Source: Sequoia sempervirens (taxonomy: Eukaryota; Streptophyta; Pinopsida; Cupressales; Cupressaceae). From it: 64,000 nt of DNA. The notes under the pieces were generated by a model. It had not been told where the DNA came from. It worked only from the letters and a program-made list of their open reading frames with translations, and did no database searches. This document shows, one piece after another, positions 1-9,569 of this stretch (within the stretch, counting starts at the first letter, position 1; every line of letters begins with the position of its first letter). The position numbers and the translations under genes are program-made. Location of the stretch: NCBI GenBank assembly GCA_007258455.2, contig VDFB02270651.1:493080571-493144570 (forward strand). The letters are read 5' to 3'.

Positions 1-20
1 TCTACATTTTGCCCCTCTTT
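1..20 (-). promoter_or_regulatory. LTR edge and polypurine tract at window start
   Basis: Bases 1-6 (TCTACA) followed by a pyrimidine run read, on the minus strand, as a purine-rich tract ending in TGTAGA. The same layout occurs intact at 2993-3015, where a GAAAGAGGGGAAAAA tract abuts TGTAGACA. The window therefore begins about two bases inside an LTR that lies to the left. Confidence 0.6.
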
Positions 21-1671
21 GATACAATGTGTTTTATAACATTGTTTCAAAGAAAAAAAGATTTACGATATGCACCAGTAGACCATGATGAAGGACATGA
101 TGCTCCCTCGAGAGATCAGCTAGAAAAAAAAAAAATCAGGTTGAGCTCACGACAAGAAGGATTATTTATGATGCTATTTACGTTATTATGATTACTATTT
201 ATGCACATACATTATGATAATGATACTATGATGCATGCTAAAACTTGTGAATGTAGCAAAAACAATCTCCATGAATGATCAAATATCAAAATGAAACCTA
301 TAAAGATAAAATGCAACAAAAATATAATATGCAAAATGCAAAGCAACAAACAAAGAAAAACAAGATGCGTTGTTACTTTGAAGAGGAACCTTATCAAGTG
401 GATATAATTTGTCATTTATCGAGCATGCATACACAACACACATGTAAACATAAAAAGAAAGAAAGTTCAGGGTATGTGCAGGATCATGGTATGCCAAAAA
501 GTGGCAATATTTGTAGGGTATGTGGCTGGCGACTTTTTTTTCACCCAAAATTAATGAAACAAAAAGGGTTTTTAGAGGAGATTCTCAGCTTTCCAAAAAT
601 ATAAATTATGATTTAATTTGAATTTAATAAATAATTATTATTCATTTTCTATTAAATTTGACTAAAGTCCCGATCGATAAGTGATTGAAAACATCTATAA
701 CTTTCAAATGGTATCATATTTTTTGAATCCAAAACATGTGTCACATTCTATGCTTTACATACTATAGGATTAAAAAATAATAATTAAATTTCATGAATTT
801 TTTACTAAGTTAAGGTGGTCGACAGACGAAGTTTTTATATTTTCTAAAAGTTGTAATAAAAAATCATAATTAATTATTTACTTGGAAAAAAATTATAAAA
901 AAATATGCATCACATCCGGACATGAGTCCTATACTTATATACAAAATCTTACAAAAAAATATTATCATTTTATTATGGTTAGGGTGGTCAGACAGACACC
1001 TACTTCTTATTTTTTCCCTGAAATTTAAGTACTACTGCATTGAAATTTCAAATTTTCACCAAATAGATTTTATTTATTTTTAAATAAACCTAGTATTTTA
1101 GAAACTACATTCAATTTTCTATAAATTCTCTTCTTACATATTTTTGAAATAATATAGATAACTTATTCAAATATTTACGTCAAGTTGCCTAACACTGATT
1201 TTTCTGAATTTTTTGCCACTTAAGGGCCTGTTTGGCATACCATGATCCTGCACATGCCCTTCATTTCTAAAACCAAGTTCCTCTAAGTACATTAAGATAT
1301 AGCCTTTCATCGATAAAATGGGAGACAAAATAAAGTCAAACATGCCAAAAAGACACTAATGTTATGACCCAAGCTTCTCTAAGGATATTTAAATACAATT
1401 TCATCGAACAAATGGGATAGAAAAGATAAAATCAAGAAAAAAAGAAAAAAAGCCACTAAGAAAAAAAAAATTAGCAGGAAAAATATATCTAGCCAAAAGG
1501 ATAAGCTCAACTTGATAGGCAAGGTTCGTTGTACGAAGGATAAATCCATTAAGACCTTAGATCTATTTTGATAATTCCCATCGTAGGAAAGATAATTTTA
1601 TTAGGACATTAAATTTTTTTAATAGTTATACTAAAAGATAGGCAATAAGCTATGCAAGCCAAAGATAAGTT
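7..1671 (-). repeat. 3' internal region of Tat-type gypsy element, copy 1
   Basis: After removal of the insertion at 470-1259, this segment matches 3001-3871 along its whole length with small substitutions and indels. It is the non-coding stretch between pol and the 3' LTR of a minus-strand Ty3/gypsy element, because copy 2 sits between pol (4189 and up) and a polypurine tract. Homology stops at about 1671. Beyond that point copy 1 meets LTR sequence, whereas copy 2 continues toward pol, so an internal deletion junction is inferred here. Short ORFs in it (for example 275-604) are fortuitous. Confidence 0.75.
470..1259. mobile_element. 790-bp MITE-like element, 4-bp target duplication
   Basis: The element starts GGGTATGTGCAGGATCATGG and its far end is the reverse complement of GGGCATGTGCAGGATCATGG; the terminal inverted repeats are about 26 bp (470-495 and 1234-1259) with one mismatch. 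It is flanked by TTCA (466-469 and 1260-1263). The related unoccupied site at about 3466-3475 has a single TTCA, which confirms both boundaries and the 4-bp duplication. The interior is AT-rich and non-coding. It contains a loosely repeated motif (AAGGTGGTCGACAGACGAAG near 813 and AGGGTGGTCAGACAGACAC near 980). I cannot assign a superfamily; TTAA, TWA, 8-bp and 9-bp duplications are excluded. Confidence 0.88.
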
Positions 1672-3000
1672 GTGTCAAGAAAATCAATTTATTGTATTTT
1701 AAATGTATAATATATAATAGAAAGGTTGGATTTAAATTTTAGAATTAATCACAACTACTAACATTTACTTCTTCATAGACCACTTCATCCCCAAAGTTGT
1801 CAGCTTGTGTACTCCATCCACAAAAGAATGTGAACTAACTCATATTCATTTCAATCTCCCTCAACACTTTTTGAATTTAAATTAGTTGTGTAATCTCTAC
1901 CTTTGATTTTCTCCCACATTGAAAAAATATTTCAAAATTAATTGTAATTAATGCTTTTTGTTTTCCCTCCTTGTTGGGCATATACGTAGGCTTGGATAGT
2001 CTTAATTATATGAGAAAGAAAAAAAAAAGGTGCAGATGCTAGTTGTGGGTGATGAAAATGTGGATCAAAAATATCGACCACACTCTCACAATCATGCAAT
2101 GAAGTTCAAGATCTTGGTTTAGAATATAGAATTTAAGTCATCATAGCTAAGATCTTGATTTTCTCCATTGTTGGTTGCTCTTCAAAGTAACAAACTATGA
2201 AAGAACAATAATGATATAATGCAATGATAATGATAAATGATAAAATTCTTAAAGGTAAATGATAGATATGCTTGGTAAATTACAATGATAATGCTTGAAT
2301 GCTTGATAACAAGAGTGTTAGGGAGACCTTGATCATAAAATTACTAGGGGATTTGAATGAAATAAAAGCTTTTTATTTATATGCTTCACTTGACATTTGA
2401 TCAATGGTGGAGATTAATTTGCAAGATCAATGGATAGGAAAATTAAAGATAGGGTAAGACCCAAATTTTGAATTTTTGAAAGAGGGAATTAAATAAATAA
2501 AATTTATTTAATTCAAAAGATAGCTTGCAGAAACAAATAAATATTAATCTATTTATTTTACAATAAAATATTAGTTTAGATAAATTATTTTAATTTATTT
2601 AAAATACGAGTGTTAGCTAATTAAATAATTTTTAAAAATTATTTAATTATAGAGGAAAATATTTAATTTAAATAAATTATTTTTAGTTTATTTAAAAGAG
2701 GAGTGTTAGCTAATTAAATAATTACTTAATTATAGAGCACCAAAGATAATTTTAATTTTAATTTTCATTAATGTTGGAGGGAAATGATAAGAGATGAAAT
2801 AATTAAATAATTAAAAATTATTTAATTAATATAGATATGATAAAAAGATTAAGATAATTAAATAATAAAAAAATTATTTAATTATTATGGATGAAAAGAG
2901 GAAAAGATTACTTTTAAATAATTAAAAATTCTTTAAGTAATATATATATATAGAAGAAATGACAAGATGAAAATGTAGTAGACATTTTTAGGTGTCTACA
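1672..3000 (-). mobile_element. LTR of Tat-type gypsy element (minus strand)
   Basis: On the minus strand this begins TGTAGACACC at 3000, directly after a polypurine tract, as expected for the 5' edge of a 3' LTR. A TATA-like TATAAATA lies at about 2373-2383 on the minus strand. The U3 part (about 2480-2990) is a run of TTAATTAAAT-type sequence also seen in the LTR at 50741-51893, which has the same TGTAGACAC start. The 3' terminus is not resolved; it may have been lost at the junction near 1672. No coding sequence is visible. Confidence 0.6.
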
Positions 3001-3015
3001 TTTTTCCCCTCTTTC
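3001..3015 (-). promoter_or_regulatory. Polypurine tract, element A
   Basis: Minus strand GAAAGAGGGGAAAAA immediately upstream of the LTR start TGTAGACA. Position and composition fit the plus-strand primer of an LTR retrotransposon. Related tracts lie at 7-20 and, on the plus strand, at 50725-50740. Confidence 0.75.
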
Positions 3016-3871
3016 AGACAATGTGTTTTATAACATTGTTTCAAAGAAAAAAAAGATTTATGATATGCACCAGTAGACCATGATGAAGGACATGTATGAT
3101 GCTCCCTTGAGAGATCAGCTAGAAAAAAAAATAGTTTTCAGGTTGAGCTCATGACAAGAAGGATTATTTATGATGCTATTTACGTTATTATGATTACTAT
3201 TTATGCACATGTTATGATAATGATACTATGATGCACGCAAAAACTTGTGAATGTAGCAAAAAAAATCTCCACGAATGATCAAATATCAAAATGAAACCTA
3301 TAAAGATAAAATGCCACAAAAATACAATATGCAAAATGCAAAGCAGCAAACAAAGAAAAACAAGACGCATTGTTACTTTGAAGAGGAACCTTATCAAGTG
3401 GATATCATTTGTCATTTACCGAGCTTGCATACACAACACACATGTAAACATAAAAAGAAAGAAAGTTCATTTCTAAAACCAAGTTCCTCTAAGTACATTA
3501 AGATATAGCCTTTCATCGAGAAAATAGGAGACAAAATAAAGTCAAGCATGCCAAAAAGACACTCATGTTATGACCCAAGCTTCTCTAAGAATTTTTAAAT
3601 ACAATTTTATCAAACAAATGGGATAGAAAAGATAAAATCAAGAAACAAAAATAAAAGCCAATAAGAAACAAAAATCAGCAGGAAAAATATATCTTGCCAA
3701 AAGGATAAGCTCAACTTGATAGGCAAGGTTCGTTGTACGAAGGATAAATCCATTAAGACCTTAGATCAATTTTGATAATTCCCATCGTAGGAAAGATAAT
3801 TTTATTAGGACATTAAAATTTTTTAATAGTTATACTAAAAGATAGGCAATAAGCTATGCAATCCAAAGATT
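3001..3871 (-). repeat. 3' internal region of Tat-type gypsy element, copy 2
   Basis: Unoccupied copy of the region at 7-1671; it lacks the 790-bp inserted element and so defines its target site. It lies between the pol end of element A and the polypurine tract. Small ORFs here are not conserved between the copies and are not called. Confidence 0.75.
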
Positions 3872-4188
3872 TAGGTCAACAACTGACATTTTTTGTGTGC
3901 ATGATTTTCATTGAAGCTCATTTTTTTAATATTTGCATATGATCTCAAGATACAAGAATCTAGACCAACACCAAGGTCAAAGAAAAAGGTGCCCCCAACT
4001 AGGCAAAGAATAACAAAAATGGATAAAAGATAGGATAATGATAGATATGAACAACCAAGCCATGACACACAAGGAAAAAAGGGCATTCAAATGGCTAATG
4101 ATAGGTGAGTGAAATGAAAATGGATGGATAAGATAGAATGTGAAAATTATTAAACTAGTATGTATAAAATACTAGGATACTTCAATGT
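3872..4188. other. Non-coding stretch after pol
   Basis: Sequence between the integrase C-terminus of element A and the repeated 3' internal region. It is AT-rich with no domain or repeat that I recognise. An open frame on the minus strand (3871-4086) encodes a hydrophobic, cysteine-containing peptide without recognisable similarity and is probably chance. Confidence 0.4.
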
Positions 4189-4377
4189 TCAAGCATAAAA
4201 ATTCTTAAGATAAATGCTATTAATAGGCTCTTCCAAAGGTTTTCCTTCAGGTGTAGCAATTTTATAAGCTCTAGAACAATAATTTATAATAATATTGAAG
4301 GGTCCCAACCAGTTAGGTTCAAATTTTCCTTTCCTATCTCTATCTTGTTGATTCTTTTGATTCTCTTTGAGGACCAT
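4189..4377 (-). pseudogene. Gypsy integrase C-terminal region (element A)
   Basis: The 62-residue frame carries the motif KFEPNWLGPF near residue 18 and ends PINSIYLKNFYA. This is the standard C-terminal tail of Ty3/gypsy integrases (a GPF/Y-like module). It is the 3' end of the pol gene that reads down from about 7144. Frameshifts and stops separate it from the integrase core, so it is not functional. Confidence 0.75.
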
Positions 4378-4499
4378 GTCTCCAAGCTCAAACCTTCAAA
4401 TTTTGATCTTTTTGTTGTAGCTATGACAAAGGTGGTTTTGATAATATTGTAAGTGATTTAATGCATTAAGATACCTTTCATCCAATAACTCAAGCTCAT

Positions 4500-5297
4500 G
4501 TAATCTAGATAGTCAATACTCTTCTTTTTCAATGACATGCTTTAAAGACACTCTTAAGGAGGGGAGGTCAACCTCAATAGACAAGATGGCTTTGGTTCCA
4601 AAGGCTAGGGAATATAGAGTGGCTCATGTAGGTGTACGGGCACTAGTGTGATAGGCCCATAAAGCAATATTAAGGTACAAATGCCAATCATGACTAGCTT
4701 CATTGAATATTTTCCTAAGGATTTTCAATATAATTTTGTTGGAAGCCTGAACTTAACAATCACCTTGTGGATAATAAGGAGTGGAAAAATGATGTTGGAT
4801 ATGAACTTAGTGGCAATGATAATGAACTTATGACCATTGGATGAGGGGAGATAGATTTTTCCTATGAGGTTGAATCCCCATTGTGAAAAGGTCCAAGGAG
4901 TAGTTATCAATTGTAACTCTTAGGTGGGTGCATGAATCAAGTCTCCCTGTTGTTGAAATTGATGATATTACTTAGAAAATTGTTATGCATTTTTGTTCCA
5001 TTGTTGGCCAATAATATCCAATTCTTAAAAAAAAAAAATGGTAGGTCCACTAGAATGAGCCCCACAAATACCTTCACGCACCTCAGATAAGGAAATTTTA
5101 GCTTCTTCTGAGTTTAGACACCTAAGGAGGATACCATCAAGACTCCTTTGATAAAGGGTATCACCAAGGATGACAAAATAGGAAGATTGATGAATGGATG
5201 GGTTTTTTAGTACTAGATAAATTAGGTGGAAGGGTATGATTATGAAGATAGGTGTAAACATCATGATACCAAGGGGAATTAGGACCAACAAGTTCAC
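4500..5297 (-). pseudogene. Gypsy integrase core and N-terminal region (element A)
   Basis: The frame at 4725-4910 begins MITTPWTFSQWGFNLIGKIY and continues with SSNGHKFIIIATKF. This matches the start of the rve core of Tat-type integrases, where the first catalytic Asp normally sits in WGLDLIG; here it reads WGFNLIG, so the Asp is lost. The frame at 5025-5297 covers the region between RNase H and integrase. Integrase would join element cDNA to the genome. The copy has several frameshifts and an altered active site. Confidence 0.7.
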
Positions 5298-5781
5298 TCA
5301 CTTGTTTAGACTCAAGAACATTAAAACTTGGAATCAAAATTTTCTCTACAAAGAATTCACAATGTTGAGGATTAAGAGGCATGTCCAAGAGAGATCCAAT
5401 AGTAGCCATAAAATTAGATTCATTATTTTTCCTTGGGATTTTTAAAAAAATGATAGTTGAAAAGTATTGTATAAAGCAATCTACAATCCTCTGGTAGGGT
5501 ATAATTTTTTTGTCATTTGTTTGATAATCATCATTTACTTTCCTTATAACCAATTGTGAATATCTAAAAACATGAAGCTCCTTCATTTTTCATTAAATTT
5601 CCATTCTAATACCAGTGATTAAAGGTTCATATTCTGCAATTTTGTTTGTGCAAGGGAACACACGTCTATATGACTTTGGGAAACAATCACCTTGTGGAGT
5701 GATAAAAAGAATTTTAGCCCCAGATCCATGTTGAGTGTGAGAGCCATCAACATATAACTTCCACAAACATGAAGAGGTCAT
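5161..5781 (-). pseudogene. Second RNase H domain (element A)
   Basis: Two adjacent frames form one domain. The frame at 5593-5781 contains WKLYVDGSHTQHGSGA and later AEYEPLITGI. The frame at 5161-5586 begins MKELHVFRYSQLVI and contains IPRKNNES. These are the DGS, AEYEAL and FGDSQLV landmarks of the additional, archaeal-like RNase H of Tat-lineage elements. With the ordinary RNase H at 5921-6250 this gives the dual-RNase H layout that defines Tat/Ogre-type gypsy elements. In the third motif the usual D reads R (FRYSQLV), so a catalytic acidic residue is missing. Confidence 0.7.
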
Positions 5782-5920
5782 GTAAAAAATTATCTCATCT
5801 AAAAATTCTAAAACACTTTAGGATGATCCACATCTAAAGGTACGTCTACCAATTGATCTACAATGATTTGTCCTTTTATAGCCATATGATCCCCATACTC
5901 AATATCAAAACCAATTAGGA

Positions 5921-6250
5921 TCATAACCTATTTTCTACTCGACTACTTAGATTAGCCTTAGACAAATGGTATTTCCAAGGATCCACCTTCGAAATGAGCT
6001 TTTTCTGATGATTTAGTATGTAGTGTCTAAATTTTTGTGATGCAAAAATAATAGCTATACATGCCCTTTCTATTGGAGTATAGTTAAGCTCATATCCAAC
6101 AAATGTATGAATAATATAATGGATTTCTCTCTCTTTTCCAATATTATCATTTTGTGTGAGGAGAGGACCTAATGTAGCTATAGTAGCCAAGATATATAGT
6201 AACAAAGGTTTCCCTTGAATAGGTGGCATCAAAACTGGAGGTGAGGCCAA
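5921..6250 (-). pseudogene. Gypsy RNase H domain (element A)
   Basis: The 109-residue frame contains REIHYIIHTFVGYELNYTPI followed by ERACIAIIFASQKFRHYI. This is the typical YxSRxLxxxExNYxxxExExLAxVFAxxKxRHYL segment at the end of RT/RNase H in gypsy pol. It lies between the RT and the second RNase H in the expected order. Degenerate. Confidence 0.7.
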
Positions 6251-6478
6251 ATAATCCTTTAATATAATTGTTGAAATGCTTGTTAAAACTTCTCATCCCA
6301 CTTAAATGTGACATTTTAATGCAAAATATAATGAAAAGGTTCACAATTTTTTGTCAATTGAGCAATAGAATACCTAATTGATTATAGTTTTCCTTGAAGG
6401 CTACACAATTGCTTTAGATTAAATGGATGAGGCATATCAATTATAGCTTTAGCTTTATCATGATCCACTTCAATGCCT

Positions 6479-7144
6479 CTATGGGAAACAATATACCCAT
6501 GCAACTTCCCAGAAGTTACACCAAAGACACTTTTTTGGGTTCAATCTCACTTTATACTCTTCCAATCTATGAAAAATTACTCCAAGGATAGCTAAGTGAG
6601 AATCTCTTGTGACTAATTTTGCTAATAGATCACCCATGTAATATTCCATAATATTATGGAAAAGGTCATGAAATATTATTCTCATTATTCTTTGATAGGT
6701 ATCCCCTGCATTCTTTAAACTGAAAGGCATGACATTCCAACAAATTTATGTTCCCCAAGGGCAAGTGAAATTTTTTTTATGTTGATCCTCAATGGCAATA
6801 TGAATTTTATTATAACTAGAAAATCCATCCATTAAGGAAAACAAATGTTTCATTCCCAATTGTTAAATCCAAAATCATGTTTATGTTGGGTAGGGGAAAA
6901 TTTTATTTAGGGAATTCCTTATTTATATCTTCTTTTTTTTGCATATACGGATTCCCCCAATGGGTTTGTTCACTGAAACTAGGTTGGAAACATACTCAGG
7001 ATAGTCAATTGTTCTAATGAATCCAAAATCTAATAATTTTTGAAGATCAACCTTGACCAATAAGGCTACTTCAGGATGCATCTTACAAAGCTTTTGTTTG
7101 ACATATTTTGCATTGAGGAAGACTATCAAATGATGAAATTCCAA
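6479..7144 (-). pseudogene. Gypsy reverse transcriptase (element A)
   Basis: The frame at 6923-7144 has KVDLQKLLDFGFIR and then VNKPIGGIRIC, the start of a gypsy RT. The frame at 6479-6730 starts MPFSLKNAGDTYQRIM and holds EYYMGDLLAK where an active RT has YVDDI, so the catalytic YxDD box is mutated. Frames are broken between these parts. Reverse transcription would occur in the cytoplasmic particle; this copy cannot encode it. Protease and gag, expected above 7144, are cut off by the LTR at 7376. Confidence 0.75.
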
Positions 7145-7375
7145 CTAAGGGTCAAGGTTTGGCATGTTTGTTTAAGACCGTGCAAATTTATGGTTCTATT
7201 TTTGAATACCTCTATGAAGTCCTCATTCTTTTGTGGTGATTAAGATGCTACAAGATATGTGACCTTAGGATTTTCATTTGTATCCAAGTTTTCTTCTTGC
7301 AACTCTTCTATCAAGATAAAGGATTTCTCTTGATACTGAAACATAGATTTTTGGGACCCTATGGACTACTCTTGC

Positions 7376-8963
7376 ACTTCTAGGGTTTTTCACCTAAAAG
7401 GAGAGAGATAGGGCCAAAAATGCTAATGTATCACTCAAATTAGGATGCATTCAATGTTGTTCAATGTAAATGAACTTAACTAAATGCAATGGACTAATCC
7501 AGAAGAATGAAGATGAATGAAAAGCTAAGATTTATGCAATGTTTGAGAACACAGTGTTGTTCGCCAAAAGATTAAAATAATGAATAAAAATGCAACTTTT
7601 AACCAAACAGAAATTTGTTTCTCAAAATATGTGCACCTGGAGAGTTGTAGGGACTAGAGAACAATCCGAAAAGCTGATGAAATATGAACTTGGGCTGACT
7701 AGGACTCATTCACCACCTTGGGCGAATTAGTCCCAGGTCAGGAATTTTCTACACAGGACCTGTTTTCTCACAGCTGGGGATCTGAAACTACATCTAACTC
7801 AATCTTTATCTTAGGGTGGACTCATTCACCATGCATGGTGAATCAGTCCTCTTTCTTATTTTTGCAATCTCAAAACTCAGATTTGTACCTTGACACCTAC
7901 ACAACAATTTTCTAATGGAAACCTAATTCTGGATCTTGAAAAATCCCTTAAAATAGCTTAAAAGAGTTAGTCTAATGGGGGGTTTTCCTTGGTCAAACCC
8001 GTAGATTGGTAATTAAACCTTGAATAGAGAAAAATATAAATAAACCCTAGCCTGAGATGTGTTAAAGACTAGGAAAAGATGAAATGTAAGAAAGGCCCTA
8101 TTCTATTGATCTAGAATAAGACATGCAAGAGTAATTAAAGTGATGCAAGACCTCAACCCTAGAAACCTTACAACACATGAGACATAGGAATAGAATGACA
8201 TGTAAATGCTAAACACACACAATGTAAACCTTAATCTGAAGGTAGAGTGAAAATGGAAGATGGAATCAATAGGAAACCAAGTCCATAGGCATGATTTGGT
8301 GGCTAGTTGCACCTCTTCATCCTAGATTTCTTCATGATTCACCATAGGCATCCATCATCAACCCTTTGCAATGTTGGATCTTGACAAGAAAAGTGAGCTT
8401 CAAAACCTGTAAAAACCCTAGTTTGTTGTCCTAAAACTTCAACTTTTGCTAATGAAACTTGTTGTAAAAGACTTTTCTCTTGAGACATGATAAAAAGATG
8501 ATAAAAGATGGTAGATAGATGTGTAAAATGACTTAAAATTTGTATAAATATAAGCAAAAACACCTTATTTTCCCTTTAATTAGACCTCAGAGGCTGACAT
8601 TCACTAGAAACAAAAGATAAATTGATTAAATTCTTGCTTAATTTTGTATTTTCCCTCAAAGGGGACTCATTCACCACCCTTGGCGAATGGGTCCCACAAG
8701 AGGGGACTCATTCGCCCAAGGTGGCGAATGGGTCCCACTGCTGTTGTTTGAAGGTGGGTTGTTGAGGTATGATGTTATTAAATTTTGTTTGTCAGGTTTT
8801 ATGTGATTTCTCATGTGAAACAAGCCTCTATATCAAAATTAATAGATCTAAGGGGCCTATAAATGTCGCTTTGAAGGGAAGCGATGTGAAGGGACTCAAA
8901 AGTGGGTCTAATTATGCGAGAAATTGTCTCTTTTCTCAAGAGGGTCAAATTTTCTATGGCACA
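7376..8963 (-). mobile_element. Family B 3' LTR, partial element 1
   Basis: On the minus strand the LTR starts TGTGCCATAG at 8963, directly after a polypurine tract. It aligns through most of its length with the LTRs at 16287-16827 and 25735-27378 and, in the opposite orientation, with the solo LTR at 28908-30506. Shared landmarks are a pair of palindromes (8662-8735), a TATA-like region near 8540, a GGTTTGACCAAGG hairpin (7977-8000) and two more palindromes (7702-7734, 7818-7849). Its low end abuts element A pol and lacks roughly 60 bp of the family terminus. Confidence 0.8.
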
Positions 8964-8983
8964 TTTAGCCCCCACTTTAGCAC
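8964..8983 (-). promoter_or_regulatory. Polypurine tract, family B element 1
   Basis: The minus strand reads GCTAAAGTGGGGGCTAAA immediately before the LTR start TGTGCCATAG. The same tract, with one change (GCTAAAGTGGGGTCTAAA), precedes the LTR at 16827. This fixes the LTR edge and the element's orientation. Confidence 0.8.
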
Positions 8984-9569
8984 CCATATGACTCTACGTG
9001 CACATGTAAGCTAAAGGACTCTAAACAATGCACCTTACTACATAAAAGGATACATATTCAAAAGGAGGGGAGAACAAAGCCCCCGGTGTAGTTATCTGCA
9101 CAACCACAACATTAGGAACTGCATCCTACATCGCACTCGTTAATTGTTCAAAAATATTTTTATGTAACTCTTAGGAATCAAATTTGAGGGAAGATGTATG
9201 CAGCCCCTTGATTCCGCTTGCTTTACGAAAGTGGAATCAAGGTAGCAATCTAGCCACATCAAACAAGAAACATCATATCATAGGGAATTTCCAAGTACCA
9301 TGCCACACAATGATAGACAAATGATGATTTCGGGTGTAGAATCACAATTCTAACGCATCAAACAGTGTCGAAAATAGATTACCCTAGTGTCAGTTATGTT
9401 GATTTAAAGAATATCTACATTATAAGTTTTGGAAAAGATGGTAACCGTATGTGAATGGGTGAAAGTAAAAAGAGATGCAAAATGATGAAAAGAAGGGGAA
9501 GAAAGTAACTTGTCACTTACTATTCATTTTACCTTCGTGTACCTTGAAAGTGACGAGTGAGAGAAGAAT
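8984..9569. repeat. Family B internal spacer between LTR and PMD gene, copy 1
   Basis: Homologous to 16848-17436. It is non-coding. It contains a hairpin of CCTTGATTCC and GGAATCAAGG (9206-9242), partly conserved at 17071-17108. This segment would hold the promoter and 5' leader of the antisense PMD gene, but I see no convincing TATA box. Confidence 0.6.

Noticed and set aside
275..604. Open frames in the 3' internal repeats (275-604, 279-548, 3275-3508)
   Set aside because: Not conserved in frame between the two copies; one runs into the inserted transposon. Low-complexity Lys/Gln composition only.
3001..3871. The 7-1671 / 3001-3871 repeat pair taken as the two LTRs of one element
   Set aside because: A polypurine tract lies at the low end of each copy, directly followed by TGTAGACA, and the TATA-bearing, TTAATTAA-rich LTR sequence lies between the copies. 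The repeated segments are internal 3' regions.
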